Notes: a model not told the origin generated them from the sequence alone. A stretch of 64,000 nucleotides of DNA from Molossus alvarezi (GCA_037176705.1 CM073896.1:22952708-23016707); one strand, 5' to 3'. Shown: positions 11,851 through 24,961, counted from the stretch's first letter. Numbers and translations: made by a program.

Positions 11851-12194
11851 TTATTACTGTTCTGTTTTTCAAATTGAAAGACAGAATGGTTTAGATGTAG
11901 TTTTAATATTCTAGATGGAAAGAGAAATACATTACTCTGAATCTATTTTTTATTAAGTTATTCAGTTTAAAACAATAAAAGTAAATAGATTTTAAAGACT
12001 TTAATTAAGTTACCCTTTGGCGACCAAGGAATGAATATACAGTTTTTAAATTTTCTTCACGTGTTTAATTGGTTTAATTAATTTATTTAATTGATATAGC
12101 TAATATATATTGATTTTCTACTAGGTGCTGGGAACAATAAAAAACTGTTGCACAAAATGTGTAGACTTCTCACTCCATGGAACATTCTATTCAA
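11851..12194. other. A+T-rich unique DNA
   Basis: No gene or repeat family is recognised in this A+T-rich spacer. Confidence 0.5.
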
Positions 12195-12430
12195 TTTCAT
12201 TTTTTTCTTTTTATTCAGTTATAATTTACATTCAATATTATTTTGTATTAGTTTCCGGTGTACAGCATTGTGGTTAGAAAATCATATATTTTAAAAAGTG
12301 TTCCCCCGATATTTCCAGTACCCACCTGACCCCATACATAGTTATGACAATATTAGTGACTATATTTCCTAAGTTGTACTTTTAATCCCCATGACTATTT
12401 TGTAACTACTGATTTGTTCAATGTCTTCTT
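12195..12430 (-). mobile_element. Old L1 3'-end fragment
   Basis: The blocks AGTTATAATTTACATTCAAT, TTAGTTTCCGGTGTACAGCA, CCATACATAGTTATGACAAT and TTTTGTAACTACTGATTTG follow the antisense 3' UTR of old mammalian L1M-type elements. It is strongly diverged and predates the bat-specific copies nearby. Confidence 0.6.
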
Positions 12431-12521
12431 AAAAACACTGACATGAAATTATAGTTAGCAATGAGCCTATCTATAAGTGATGCTGTAGAATACAAGAAAA
12501 ATGGTACTCATTATTATTATT

Positions 12522-12783
12522 TTTTTTTAATTTTTTTTTTTTTTTACCCTCACCCGAGGACACTTTTCCATTTTTTGTTCAGGTAGAGTGGGAGGGAGAG
12601 ATAGGAACAGAGAGAGAGAGAAACATCGATGTGAAAGGAAGACATCGAGTGGCTGCCACCCGCACAACCGACCAGGGCCGGGGACAAACTGCAACCGAGG
12701 TACGTGCCCTTAGCGGGAACCGAACCCGGGTCTCTCAGGACCGCAGGCCGACGCTCCAACCGCTGAGCCAAACCGGCCAGGGC
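12522..12783 (-). mobile_element. VES SINE, young subfamily
   Basis: This is a complete minus-strand copy with the young tail CACCCGAGGACA (GGGTGAGGAT class), GACATCGAGTGGCTGCC and the head GCCCTGGCCGGTTTGGCTC. It is nearly identical to the copy at 8.73-9.00 kb. The T-rich tail starts at 12522. I could not fix a clean TSD. Confidence 0.92.
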
Positions 12784-14239
12784 TATTTTTTAAAACCTAA
12801 ATATTTTATTTGGAGGGGATGCTAATGTAAATGGTGCATGTTTTCAATTTTAAAGTCCACTTCTTCATTGCTGGAATATAGCGAAATGATATAGTTTGGA
12901 TAATTTCTATAGCTCTCTGTTCAAGTTTACTGATTTTTCTAAAGCTTGGTAGTCATTATTAATTGAAATATCACTTACTATATTTCTGCAGTTTATTTGC
13001 TCATGGTAAAAAATATCATCATCTAAAGAGAAAATGTTGCCATAAAAAACATCTGTACCCCAAGTCTTGCTTACATTAAATGGTTATAATTGTTTACAAT
13101 CAAAGAGATATCTCACTTTTAAAACAACAAATTTAGGATTATATTTAGGGGTGAATATTTGTCATATGGGAAAAAATACATCTATGATGAGTGTTATACA
13201 CAGTGTTTCTAACACTGGGTATCTGCTCTACTAAGTTCATCACAGTATGCACCATATAATGAAATTATATCCCTAAAAAGACCAAGGAATAACTGCCCCT
13301 CAAGTAAAATATTGATTTTTTTTTTGCTCAACTTCTGAAACTGAAACACTTCTAGAGATTTAATCAGCAAAAGGCTGTATTTTCCAGTTGTTCCCATTTC
13401 ACAGAAGGTTAAGGCCTGTAGAAAAAGTAAGCTCAACTTGCTATGTGAGCTTGAAAGAATCATACATTAGAAGTCCTAATGTGCTTCACCTGTGTTAACT
13501 ACTATCCTACCAAGTGCTCATCGAGATCTCTGTTTCTGGAATCGAAGGTAACAAATGATTATTCTGTATTATGTCATTAGTGCCATATTCATTTAGGGAA
13601 ATTGATTGCATAGGAGCCTCAATATGTATATTTAAATAATTAAATATAATTTGACTTTGAAGCTAGTGTATAGCACTTTTATAACTCTTGAAGCAGATTT
13701 TACACTGCCTTCTGTAATTTTGTTCCAAGACATAATGCCATAACTCAGTAGAAGAAGAAATAAACTTATCCATTTTTTTCTCCAGAGGTTCGAAATGGGA
13801 TTTAGTAGCAAGAGCTGCTGATAGAAAGATTTTAGCTCAATAGAAGGATGACCTTTCTGCTAATTAAAGCTTCCTCTAAGTACATTTTAGCATTAGATAT
13901 GATCAGGGTTTTTAGGGGGGAGGGGTTGGATTTTTTTATATAGCCCAAAATGTTATACTTTAAAATCTGGTCAGGAAAATGCTCCAGCTATTTTTGTTTT
14001 AATCGATCATGGTCTAAGCTATTCTTGTTTCTTTGTATTTTTAAACCAATTGCAAAATTGGTTTGATAATTTCCAAGTCTATGTTGACGTAGTGATTTTT
14101 TTGTAGTGAGTTTGGAGGTCAAAGTTGATAGTAGTAAAATTTGGAGATATTGAAAGTATATTTTTATTGTTGTTAGAAATATTGAGTTTTCTAATAAATG
14201 GACATGGTGTGTCCCTCAAAAAGTAAACACAATTTAAAA
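12784..14239. other. A+T-rich unique DNA
   Basis: No feature is recognised in 1.45 kb except short homopolymer runs, for example T near 13317 and G near 13915. Confidence 0.5.
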
Positions 14240-16131
14240 CATCTAGAAATCATTGGCATTTTTATACACTAAAAGTGAACACACAGAAAGAGAAACTAAA
14301 AAAAAAAAATCCCATTTGCCATTGCAACAAAAAATATTAGGATGCCTAGGAATAAACTTAACCAAAGAAGTAAAGGACCTATTCACAGAAAACTACAGGA
14401 CATTGAAAAAAAGAAATAGAGGAAAATATAAAAAATTGGAAGCATATACCTTGTTCATGGTTTGGAAGAATTAACATCATTAAAATATCCATACTACCCA
14501 AAGCATTCTATAGATTCAATGCAATCCCCATTAAAATAACAGTGACATATTTCACAGAACTAGAACAAACACTTCAAAAGTTTATATGGAACCAAAAAAA
14601 GACCCTGAATAGCCACAGCAATCTTGAAAAAGAACAAAGTAGGAGGGATCACAATACCAGATACCAGATATCAGGTTATACTCCAAAGCCATTGTAATCA
14701 AAACAGCCTGGTACTGGCATAAGAACTGTCATATAGATCAATGGAACAGAATAGGAATCCCAGAAACTGACCCAATACATTATGCTCAATTAATATTTGA
14801 CAAAAGTAGCAAGAGCATCCAATGGAGTAAAGACAGCCTCATTTAAAATACATGCAAAATAATGAAGCTAGACCAAACACTTACACCATACACAAGAATA
14901 AATTCAAAATTGATATAAGACTTAAATGTGATTTGTGAATCCATAACAATCCTAGAAGAAAATGTAGGTAACAAAATTTCAGACATCACATGCAGCAGAA
15001 TTTTTATTGATATAATGCCTAAGGCAAGAGAAACAAAGGAAAAAATAATACATGGGACTACATCAAGCTAAAGAGCTTCTGCACAACAAAATAAACAAGT
15101 ATCAAAATGGAAAGACAACCCACTGTATGGGAGAGCATAATTGCGAACGATACATCGGATAAGGTGTTAATTTCCAAAATATTTAGAGTACTCATACAAC
15201 TCAACAAAAGGAAGAAAAAGAATTCAATTTAAAAAATGGGCAGAGGACCTAAATAGACACCTCTTTAAATAGGACATACAAATGGCCAAGAGACATGAAA
15301 AAATGCTCAATATCACAAATCATCAGAGAAATACAAATTAAAATGACTATAAGATATCACCTCAAGTGTGGTAAGATCTCACACTTGCTAGAATGGCGGC
15401 CATCAACAAATTATCAAACAAGTGTTGGTGAAGGTGTGGAGAAAGGGGGACTCTGGCGCACTGCTGGTAGGAATGCAGACTGGTGCAGACACTGTGTAAA
15501 ACAATATGGTATTTCCTCAAAAAATAAAAATTGAACTGCCATTTGACCCAGAGATCCCAATTCTAGGAATACACTCTAAGAAGCCTGAAACACCAATCAG
15601 AAAGAATATATGTACCCCCATGTTCATAGCAGCACTATTTACAATAGCTAAGATCTGGAAACAGCCCAAGTGTCCATCAATAGATGAGTGAGAAAAAAAT
15701 CTGTGGTTTATATACACCATGGAATAGTATGCAGCTATAAGAAAGAAAGATATTTTATCCTTTGAAATAACATGGAGGGACCTGGAGAGTATGCTAAGCA
15801 AAATAAGCCAGTCAGAGAAAGACAAGCATCACATGATTTCACTTATTTGTGGAATATAATGAACAAAATAGACCCAGAGACATAGAAGTAGGGTTCAGAC
15901 TGACAAACTTCAGAGGAGGGGGCAGGAGGGAGGGAAGCAATAAACCAAATAACTTATGCAAATAAACATAACCAATAGACACAGACAACAATGCTGGGGG
16001 AGGGGGCAGAATAGGAGGAGGGTGTCAATGGGGGAAAAAGAAGAAACATCTGTAACAAAATTAAATTAATTAAATAAAGAAAAAGAAATGGAAAAAAATT
16101 TAAAAACTAAAATAAATAAAATACAATAAAA
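14240..16131 (+). mobile_element. 5'-truncated L1: ORF2 3' third plus 3' UTR
   Basis: The copy runs parallel to 37.6-39.45 kb of the full-length L1. It starts in the last third of ORF2 (CTAGGAATAAACTTAACCAAAG at 14347), runs through the ORF2 C-terminus to about 15870, then a G-rich 3' UTR (GGGGGAGGGGGCAGAATAGG near 15994) and an A-rich tail. ORF2 is broken into short frames, the clearest being 14253-14474, 15295-15534 and 15506-15691. It is a dead 5'-truncated insertion, older than the full-length copy judging by the number of breaks. Confidence 0.92.
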
Positions 16132-16364
16132 AACGCTATGTAACAGTGGAGTAGTGGCCACCTGTCACTGGGATTATTCAGGCAGAGATTGGGTGATTGT
16201 TACTTAGGGATGTGGCACAAGCAATAACTCAAGTGCTATGGAATTTGATTAAATGATTTCCAAGTTTTCTTACAACTCTGGGATTTTGCTTTTGATTGTG
16301 GAAGTTCTTGTCTAACCCAAATTGTTTTCCATGAAAAAACAAATGCAAAGTGTAGTACCAATTT

Positions 16365-16560
16365 TATGGTAAAAAGAGACAGACCTGGGATCTCGTCCTT
16401 GCTCCCATCAATCAGCTGAGTGACCATAGGCACTACTTATTCAGCTTTCTTACAGTTTCTATAGCTGCAAAAGAAGAACAATATCTAATTAGTGAGTGGT
16501 GCAAATTGATAGTATACATGTTCAAGTATCTCATGTGTAGTAGGTGTTCATAATGTGTTT
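16365..16560 (+). repeat. MIR SINE
   Basis: MIR sense landmarks: AGACCTGGGATCTCG head, GCTGAGTGACCATAGGCAC, TTCTATAGCTGCAAAAGA and GTAGTAGGTGTTCATAATG tail. Confidence 0.7.
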
Positions 16561-18547
16561 GGGCCTTGGTTTAAAACTGGGGAGTTCATGTCTTTTAAAG
16601 GACATACAGGAAAATGATTGAGAAATAACCCTGGTTGGAACCTGGGAAACAATTATGATATTAATTGATTTGTTTTAACCTATTAACCTGTATTGTCATT
16701 GGACCACTTCTATGCATACATATTTAGTTTATCAAAGCCAGACATAAATGTCTCTATGACAGATATATGACAGTTAAGACACTTTAACAACTGCATGGAT
16801 GAGGGATTTATAATTGATTGCTTCCTTTCAGAGATAATTCCATAATCTATCACTAAATCAATAGCTCTTTACAGATGCTAGAAGTGATTAAACATCTAAC
16901 TAAATGCTCTGAACACCACTGTCATTTTCTGCAGATCTGCTTTCTGTCACATAATCTCTTAGTTCATACTGGTCACTCAGCCAGGCCAAATTCACCTGAC
17001 CAGTGAAGGTTTCCTTGCACACTTGTCTCATGATGGTCCTCATACTATGGCAATAAATTAAAGCTCTTTTAATGCATGTTTCCTGATCATGCACACAGAT
17101 GCATGCCTTTGTGTGGGCCACATGTCCCAAGTGTACAGCGTGAGTATTACGTGCAGAGATTACAAGAAAACAATCTTACTCAGCCTCGGGTTTCTGTCCT
17201 TCACTGAGAACCTTCTAGAGTCCACGGATCCATGCAGAACTGAGTTTGATGGAAGTGTGAGATCTCTCGAGGCCTCTGTCCACCTGTTGGGGAAGAAAGT
17301 CTCCACATATAATTTTGCAGACTCATCCTCACTTACTCTGCTCAGGAAAGCTTTTGTTACCTCAGAAGTGGAAATAGATGTATGTTTCAGCTGATGTCTA
17401 ATGTATTGAGGCAGAGAATACAGAGATGTTTAGCAGTTTAGGGGCTAAATGTTCTTTTGGAAAAGCTGACTGTTCCGAAACAATACACACCAACCCATTT
17501 ACACAAAGACAGACACATTTGGGATTTGAAACCTGTAATGAATCTTGGAGCAATGACAAAAAGAAATAGGTGAAATGCAAAGACAAGCAAGTACAATTGC
17601 AGATGTCTGTCCATTAGATTGATGTTTTAAAAGATGAGTGTTCTCTGGGCCAAGGTTAGAATGACACTCTCTTTTTATTAGAAGTAGTTTCAGCAATCCT
17701 CTGGTAGGTCTGTTGGCACCATTGATAAGTAAGCACACTTCTCTTAGGATGTGAGTAAAATCATGGCCGGAGCTGCTGCCTATCAGATGGCCCCAGCGTG
17801 CAGTACCAATTCAGCAATGCAAAATGGGAAGCATTTCAGGCATTTCATTTTCTACATGATATCATTAGAGTCTATTTGGCTGCATTTACCTGCTGACAAC
17901 AATATACCTGTATCAAATTTATTGTGAATTAGGAGATGAAAGGTGTGGAGTTGTATTCAAAGTTTTCAACATTAATTTACATATGGTAGGAAATTTTTTT
18001 TAAAAAACTGTAAAAAGAGTCTTTTAACTTGTTTGCTATTTGGTAAAACAACAGGATAAACTTTGTATGGTGCCATTTTATTGTATTCTGGGGACTGAGG
18101 ATATTGAAAGGTACAGAAATAAAACCTTGCAAAATATTGTTTTAAAAACTCATTGGACTCTGTTCATCTGGAGAAGGAGTTTTGACATTTCATTGTAAAT
18201 GCTACTGTTTGAAGATTTTTGCACTTGTAACTTGAAAAATTTAAAGGTAAAATTGCATTTATATTTCTGAAGTTTTAGAACTTCTAACGCCAATACACAA
18301 TAATTTTCATACATATTTTAGAACCATAGGTAGTATTTGTAAAATGTTTATGGGCCAATGTCATAATAGTTTTATATTTCTGATGTAATAGGCTAAACTG
18401 ATTTGCAGATATGCCATAAAATAAAGCAATATTAATAATGAACATCAATAAAGACATTGTTGTATTACTTCCTAAGCCTATCAGTATGAGCACTATCCCT
18501 CCTAAAAGAAAGACTATATATTTGAAATAAACATGACACATCTTAAA
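16561..18547. other. Unique A+T-rich DNA
   Basis: No repeat family is assigned. A 101-codon plus-strand frame at 17089-17394 has no recognisable domain. An 18-nt block at 17538-17555 recurs exactly at 19343-19360. Confidence 0.45.
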
Positions 18548-18716
18548 ATATTTTTTTAAATATTTTGTATTGACTTTTAGAGTGAGAGAGAAACATCAAT
18601 ATGAGAACAAAATATCAGTTGTGTGCCTCCAGCATGCCCCCTACTGGGGATCAAACCAGCAACATTTAGGCGCACAGGATGATGCCCAACCAATTGAGAC
18701 ACACCGGCCAGAGCAA
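18548..18716 (-). mobile_element. VES SINE, older, with deletions
   Basis: The minus strand reads GCTCTGGCCGGTGTGTCTCA and then a VES body with ATATTGATGTTTCTC. It is shorter than full-length copies and more diverged, and it lacks the GGGTGAGGAT tail. Confidence 0.75.
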
Positions 18717-19082
18717 CATATCTTTATTTTAATCACAACTCTTATAAAAATAACATAGTATTTGCCTTTTCATTAAAAGATTTTTTTTTCAGATTATAAT
18801 CCCAGTGTATATTCACTAAATACATAATGCTATAATTTATATAGAGCCTTGAAAAACATGCTTTTGAGAATAATATATTCTAATATGTTGAAGATTAGTG
18901 TCATACTTTACATCTAAATCCTTTTAGTGGGTTATTTCCATAAATGATGATGTTTAGCTACCTCAAGAGAGGGAAAACATACAGTAGAAACAACCTTGAA
19001 ATGTCAGGAGACTTCACATTTCTCAGTAGAAACACTCAGCACTCAAAACATTTGTAATTACTCGGTTGGTATGTTTTCTACA

Positions 19083-19240
19083 CAAGTGATTCTCAGCATT
19101 GCATGCACATTGAAATTACCATACACTTTTAACAAAACAATATTGATGCCTGGTGGCATTCTAGAGATTCTAACTTAACTAATCTCATAGTGGAATCTGG
19201 AGATCGAGGTTTTCTAAACCTAGTAACCTAGTTTATTATA
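19083..19240 (+). mobile_element. hAT-type nonautonomous element
   Basis: GTGATTCTCAGCATTGCATG, a CACATTGAAATTACC block, TTGATGCCTGGTGGCATTC and GAGATTCTAACTTA follow the order of a mammalian MER-type non-autonomous hAT repeat. The identity is tentative. Confidence 0.4.
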
Positions 19241-20326
19241 ACATCTAACCAAGAAAAACATGCATTTTACTGTAACTTTAATGGCAGAAGGAACTTGTCT
19301 TCAGTGAATACCTCAATGTCTGGCACAAAGTAGGTGCACAGGATGAATCTTGGAGCAATGCCTAAGAAAAAAATAATACATGGGACTACAAAAGAAACAA
19401 GCATACAATAACTCTAATATTAGATGGATAGATGGGTTGGTGGGTAAGGGTTGGTTCTTGACAAGTTCTCTTACCTTTAGGGAGCTTAGTTTTCAGTATG
19501 TATATCAAGAAGTTTGACCTACATATTTCTTTCTTCCTCTCCAATGACCTACCTGAGAGCCTATCGTAAAGTGCCTGTCTAGTCATCGTCTCCTCAGTTA
19601 AGAGGATGTTAATGATAGCAAGTAGGAATTGTTTTTAATACCCAATAAGTCCTTAAATAAGTTTAATTATTTTGCTGAATTAAATTACTAAGTTCTGTAT
19701 TTTATAAAACCCTTAGAGAGATTTCATTCTTTATTCTTTTAAGTATAACTATAGATTAACATGGTAAAAAATAAAATATCTGTTTTCCCTTGGGAAATAA
19801 AGTGAAGTTTATTTATATATTTTGCATATACAAAAGTTACTCTAATAAATCAGAAACATGTGAAAGAAGCCTTCAGTTATACAGGTTAGTTAGTAATAAT
19901 TTCTTTGTCTAAAGAAGCTATTTTCTATTATTCTTTATAATTTCAATATTAAATTATATTTAATTGTGATTTTAGTAATGACACACTTATTATGGAGGAT
20001 TGTTTATATGAAAGCTGTTGCTATTTTTGTTTAGAAGACATTTATTTTAACTGATTTGTCTCCACTGTCACCATTAAGCAATTGGCAAAGTCTCAAGAGT
20101 CACAGAAGAATTCAAAGTTTATACTTAATGAACAGTGTTTAGCAATTCATGTCTAATAGGCCATATTAGGGATTTTTATAATGCTGAGAATCAAAAGAGC
20201 TTAAATTTTGTGAATGAGTTCTAGAAAAAATGCAAATGTTTGTTCAATGCAACCTAGGGTTTCATTCAAGCCGTGTTTCCTTTTGAAAATTTTTCTTCAA
20301 AATGCCCCAGGTTTGTGATGGAATTG
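19241..20326. other. Unique A+T-rich DNA with one L1 scrap
   Basis: About 33 bp at 19357-19389 match an internal L1 ORF2 stretch (compare 15018-15059) with an internal gap. Nothing else is recognised. Confidence 0.45.
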
Positions 20327-20800
20327 TATTTTTTTTTTTTTTCAGATTATAAGAGAAAATTTATTTAGAAAGTTACAAAGACAGTAGAAGTGAATGAGCA
20401 AGGCTGCATAGGCCTAGGAGACAAGTTACAGAAGCAAAAGAAGGGCCCTTGGAGATTAGGGGAGAGAGAGGCGAAGGCCATGCACTGGGAGGAGGAAGGG
20501 GGCACAGAAGAGTCTTGGGCATGCACTTAACGGGAGAGCGCTGTGATGAATTTTAGAGGAATTAGGCTTGAACATCTCAGCACTATATAATTAATCATGA
20601 TCAGGTTTGCTTATAATCACTACTTGATCTATGCCTGATAATTTGATACTAGACTGCCCTGGGTTACCCTACACTTGACTAGGTCCCTCTGGTCTACTAA
20701 CAGGTTGATGTTTAATAGTTAATAAGATTCACTAGAAATTCCAAACTTTTGAGGTTCATGATGCCCTTAGTGTCCCAGTAATAGGACAAGAGAAAGCTTC
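20327..20800 (-). pseudogene. Probable processed retrocopy (or LTR-derived transcript copy)
   Basis: The minus strand ends with a poly-A tract (T-run at 20329-20342) preceded about 20 bases upstream by AATAAA. That spacing marks a cleaved and polyadenylated transcript copied back by L1. The upstream 450 bp have no open frame of note and I do not recognise the source. The AACTTTCTAAATAAA context also resembles the U5 side of a retroviral LTR, so a transcript ending in an LTR is an alternative. The upper boundary is a guess. Confidence 0.45.
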
Positions 20801-20904
20801 ATCAATTTTATTTTCCATTTAGTTAAGCCCAAATAACTTTATAAGTATTCATGTCCTAAAACCTTGGTAGTAGTTGACAAAATAACACACAAACTAAAAG
20901 AAAA

Positions 20905-21976
20905 ATATTTTATTTTATTTTTTATTATAAAATGTTTAAATTATGTAGGTTTCAAGTGTACAATTGCATAATACATTATCTGTATATTGCATTGTGTGTT
21001 CATCACCCAAAATCAAATCTCCTTCTGTCATCATACACTTGACCCCTCTAACCTTCACTAACCCCCACCTCTCTTTTCCTCTGCTAACCACCATGCTGTT
21101 GCATGTGCCCATGAGTGTTTATTTAGTTTGTTTATTTTTTGCTTTTAATTTCATATCCCACATATGAGTGAAACCTTATGGTTCTTGACTTTTTCTGTCT
21201 GACTGATTTTGCTTAGCATGATATTCTCAAGATCCATCCATGTTGTCCCAAATGGCAGTATTTCATCTTCTCTTACGGCTGAGTAGTGTTCCATTGTATA
21301 TATGTACCACATCTTCATCCAATCCTCCATCAAAGGACACTTTGGTTGTTCCCATGTCTGGGCCACTGTGAATAATGTTGCAATGAACATAGGTCTGCAT
21401 ATATCTTTGCAAATACATGTTTTCAAAAATTTTAGGTAGATACACAGAAGAGGGGATGCTAAGTCATATAGTAACTCTATTCTTAATTTTTTGAGCAACC
21501 TTCATACTGTGTTCCATAGTGGCTGTACTAGTTTACATTTTCACCAGCAGCGAATGAGGTTCCTTTTCCTCCACAACTTCTCCAACACTTGCTATTACTT
21601 GTCATGTTAAAGTAGCCATTTTAAAAGGTATGAAGTGGTATCTTATTGTAGTTTTGATTTTCAATTTCCTAACAGCTATTGAAGTTGAGCATCTTTTTAT
21701 ATATCTATTGGACATTGTATATCTTCCTGGGAGAAGCATCTGTTCAGGTCCTCTGCATACCTTTCAATTGGATTGTTTGTTTGGTATTTAGTTATATATT
21801 TTGGATATTAACCTCTTGTAAGAGTGCTGTTTTCAAATATCTTCTGCCATTTGGTTGGTTGCCTTTTTCTTTTGTTGTTGGTTTCTTTTGCTGTACAGAA
21901 GCTTTTTAGTTTGATATAGTCCCATTTTTCCTTTTACTTCCCTTGCCTTTGGGGTCAAATTCATAAAGTTGTCTTT
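20905..21976 (-). mobile_element. L1, minus strand, 3' portion (part 1)
   Basis: Read on the minus strand, this carries the L1 3' UTR and the C-terminal third of ORF2. A frame at 21498-21151 encodes an ORF2 C-terminus, including the PMFIATLFTVAQTWEQPKCP-type motif, a MEHYSA motif and WMDLENIMLSKISQTEK. The L1 continues at 22245 after a VES insertion. It differs from the other copies in the 3' UTR, so it belongs to a different and older L1 subfamily. Confidence 0.88.
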
Positions 21977-21990
21977 AAGACCAAGGTTCA

Positions 21991-22233
21991 GCCCTGGCCA
22001 GTTTGGCTCAGCGGTTAGAGCGTCGGCCTGTGGTCCGGAGAGACCCGAGTTCGGTTCCTGGTAAGGGCATATACCTTGGTTGCAGTTTGTCCTCTGCCCC
22101 TGTTGGGTCGTGTGGGTGGCAACCACTCAATCTGTCCCTTTCACGTCGATGTTTCTCTCCCTCTCTCTCCCTCCCACTCTATCTGAACAAAATATCGAAA
22201 AATGTCCTCGGGTGAGGATAAATAAATAAATAA
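21991..22233 (+). mobile_element. VES SINE inserted in L1
   Basis: A full-length plus-strand copy of the young type: GCCCTGGCCAGTTTGGCTCA head, GGTTCGGTTCCTGG B box, CTCTCTC body and a TCCTCGGGTGAGGATAAATA tail. A perfect 11-nt TSD, AAGACCAAGGT (21977-21987 and 22234-22244), flanks it. Joining the flanks restores the L1 reading, so the SINE is younger than this L1. Confidence 0.95.
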
Positions 22234-22244
22234 AAGACCAAGGT

Positions 22245-22400
22245 CCATAAGTTTAGTATCTATGTTTATTCTATGCAATTTATTATTTCAGGTGTTATAG
22301 TTAGGTCTTTGATCCATTTTGAGTTAATTTTTGTACATGGGAACAAACAGCAGTCTAGTTTCATTCTTTTGCACATGGGTGTCCAGTTGCTTACTAAGCA
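22245..22400 (-). mobile_element. L1, minus strand (part 2)
   Basis: This continues the ORF2 antisense sequence interrupted by the VES copy, with landmarks TTTGATCCATTTTGAGTTAA and GTGTCCAGTTGCTTA. The 5' end fades out near 22400-22480. Confidence 0.8.
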
Positions 22401-22929
22401 GATGTGTGTGCCTGTTGGGCAGTCACACATTAGAATCAGATTAGATATTGTCACCTTCATTTCCTGTTCCAGTTGATTCTCAGGTGGCACTTGGTTTTTA
22501 TCACATCGGTCACTGAAATTCAGGTTCATAAAGCTAAGACATCACCAAAAGGAAGAAAGCAAGGTATAATTTTGAAATAGTGAACTGCTGTTAGCTAATA
22601 GTTTGTGCAGTATTTAGTAGGTTTCATACTGTATTTTCTGTGAAACTTTAAAACAATTCATGACTTCTTTGTAAGATGAGTGAAGGACCGTAACGTTTCC
22701 ATACATAGTTTGGGAACTGTGGAGGTAAAATTGTCTAAATTAGGCACACTGGGTAATAAAATAGAAGAAAATATTCTGTGTAAATTTAATTGCTAAATTC
22801 TTGAGTCTTTATTAGATAAAACCATCTGTGATTTAAAAACTACCTTTCTTTGAGAGAACAGATATTGGTGCCACTTATTTATTATATATTTTTTAATTGA
22901 ATGGCCTTTTTCCCCTCTGAGAATAAAGG

Positions 22930-24960
22930 TCAGTGCAAAACAAATTTCATTCAATGCAGAAAAGCAAATAGAAAAGAATAAAAATAACCTTTAATCCCAC
23001 CATTCAGAAATAAACAGCATCAATATTTTTGTGTATATACATTCAGACACATTTTTTTGTAATTATCAATGAATGAACAATATACATGTTTCATTACTTA
23101 TTTTTTAAAATGGTTTTAAACCATTTTACAATTTGCTTTATTCACTTAATCATATAAACTACATATTTTAGATATGTTTCCAAGTGTGTGTATGTATACA
23201 CACACAAATCTACATATACATATATGTAAATATATATACGTATGCATACTTAATGTATATATGTGTATGTATATTGTATGTGTATATATATAGATATATA
23301 TATACACACATAGATATATATACACACACATATCGAGATCTAAATGTATTTATCTATTTAGATATATTTATACATAGATTTTAATGTATCATGTATAGAT
23401 ATGTCTGTGTGTGTGTGTGTGTGTGTATGTGCATACACATGATAAACATAGACTCGGATGTATGAATGTATATACATATATACAGATATATATATATATA
23501 TATGCATACATATATACATTAAAAACTTTAATGACTGCAAACAAATATTTTACTGTTTGGTCCTAATATATTTTATCAATTAAATGGAATATATTTAATC
23601 AATTACTATTGTTGAATATTGGATTATTTTTAGTTTTTTCTACTGCAATGCAATAAATAATGAGTCATTATAATCAAGCAGTTGTTTGGTTATTTTCCTA
23701 GGAAGCATTCTTAAAGTCAAGTTACTTTAAGGGATACATATACTAGAAACTATTTATATATTGTCCAATATTCTTTCAGAAAAGTTTTATTAATTTTATT
23801 AATAGCCAACCCCAATAAGATTTATTAATAATTCAATATTTCTGTACTTGGTTTGAATGTCACTTTTAACATATAATAAATTGTTTATTCCCTTTAGTTA
23901 AGTCTGAATTTTGAATTCTTTTTCATGAATCTCTTTACTATTGTGGCTTCAGTACTATGATCATTTAGTATTTTTCCTTTAGAACTGATTTTAATATTAT
24001 GATAATGTAGGTCCAACTACTCCCCAGTTCATTTTATTAATATGCTCTTGAATAATCTCATCTCTTTACATATATTTCATCTATAAATTTACCTTTCTTG
24101 CCACCTCCATCTCTCCTTAAAATGCTTCTAGAATTTTAGTTGCAATTGAATAACACTTATGGAATAATTTTGGAATACACATCTGTGCAAAAGTAAATGG
24201 TTTTTCATAAAGAGTTGTTATGTCTCTTCACTTATTTCATTTGCTGTTCAAAATACATTAAAATTTTTAATATATTCTGCATATTTTCAAAGTTTAATAA
24301 ACTTTTATATTTTTAAAAATATGCATGCAGTTTTTCAAATATATTTTCTTAATAATATTTATTTTGTATATTAATATATAGTACAAACCTGTTTAAAAAT
24401 TTTTAAACAAGTCATATTGCTAAACTAATGTTTTGGTAGTCGTACCTCATATATTATCATAATACATACTAAATAATAAACTCAATACCAATATTTGTTC
24501 TTATTCTGGAATTCATCTGGTGTTTTATCATTAAGATACATCTGCATTGGTTTAAGATAAATTATTTTTCAGTATAACACAAGTTTTTTTCTATTTGTGT
24601 TATTGAAGTTTTTATATTTCATTATTTGAATGAAAGAATGTTGAGCCTTTACAACTATTTTAAAAATATCAGTAAAAATAAGTCATAATTTTTCTTTAAC
24701 TTTTTAATATGGAGAATTACTAGTAATATATTTTTTGAGAGGAACTGTCTTTGCATTGCTAGGATTAATCCTATTGATATGTTATTCTTTTCATCTATTT
24801 CTAGGTTACAGTAGTTAACTTTTAATTAAGATTTTTGCTGATATAATCCTAAATGAGATTAATCTTTAATTTTCTTTGTGATTTATCATGATCAGGTTTT
24901 GGTCCCTGGCTTTATGTAACCTTCATAAAATGACTTGACAATGTCTACATCTCTTCATGC
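22930..24960 (-). mobile_element. Very old L1, minus strand
   Basis: Block order matches antisense L1M ORF2 and 3' region: CCTTTAATCCCACCATTCAG, a TTGCTTTATTCACTTAATCAT block, TGCAATGCAATAAATAATGA, then farther 5' AACTTTTTAATATGGAGAATTA, TTTGCATTGCTAGGATTAATC and GTCCCTGGCTTTATG. The copy is split by microsatellites at 23.18-23.52 kb and contains no open frame. Divergence is high and parts of 23850-24600 are only weakly supported. Confidence 0.55.
23183..23525. repeat. Compound TA/TATG/CACA microsatellite
   Basis: Long runs of TATA, ATACAC and TGTG units occur in two blocks (about 23183-23345 and 23401-23525), separated by A+T-rich unique sequence. A (TG)n run lies at about 23405-23426. The small open frames here encode only Y/I/H/T repeats and are artefacts. 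Confidence 0.92.
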
Positions 24961-24961
24961 T

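Noticed and set aside
11393..11872. 159-codon minus-strand frame, the longest outside L1
   Set aside because: It spans two MIR elements on opposite strands, so it is a chance frame through repeats.
23146..23540. Three frames rich in Y, I, H and T
   Set aside because: They translate TA/TATG/CACA microsatellites.
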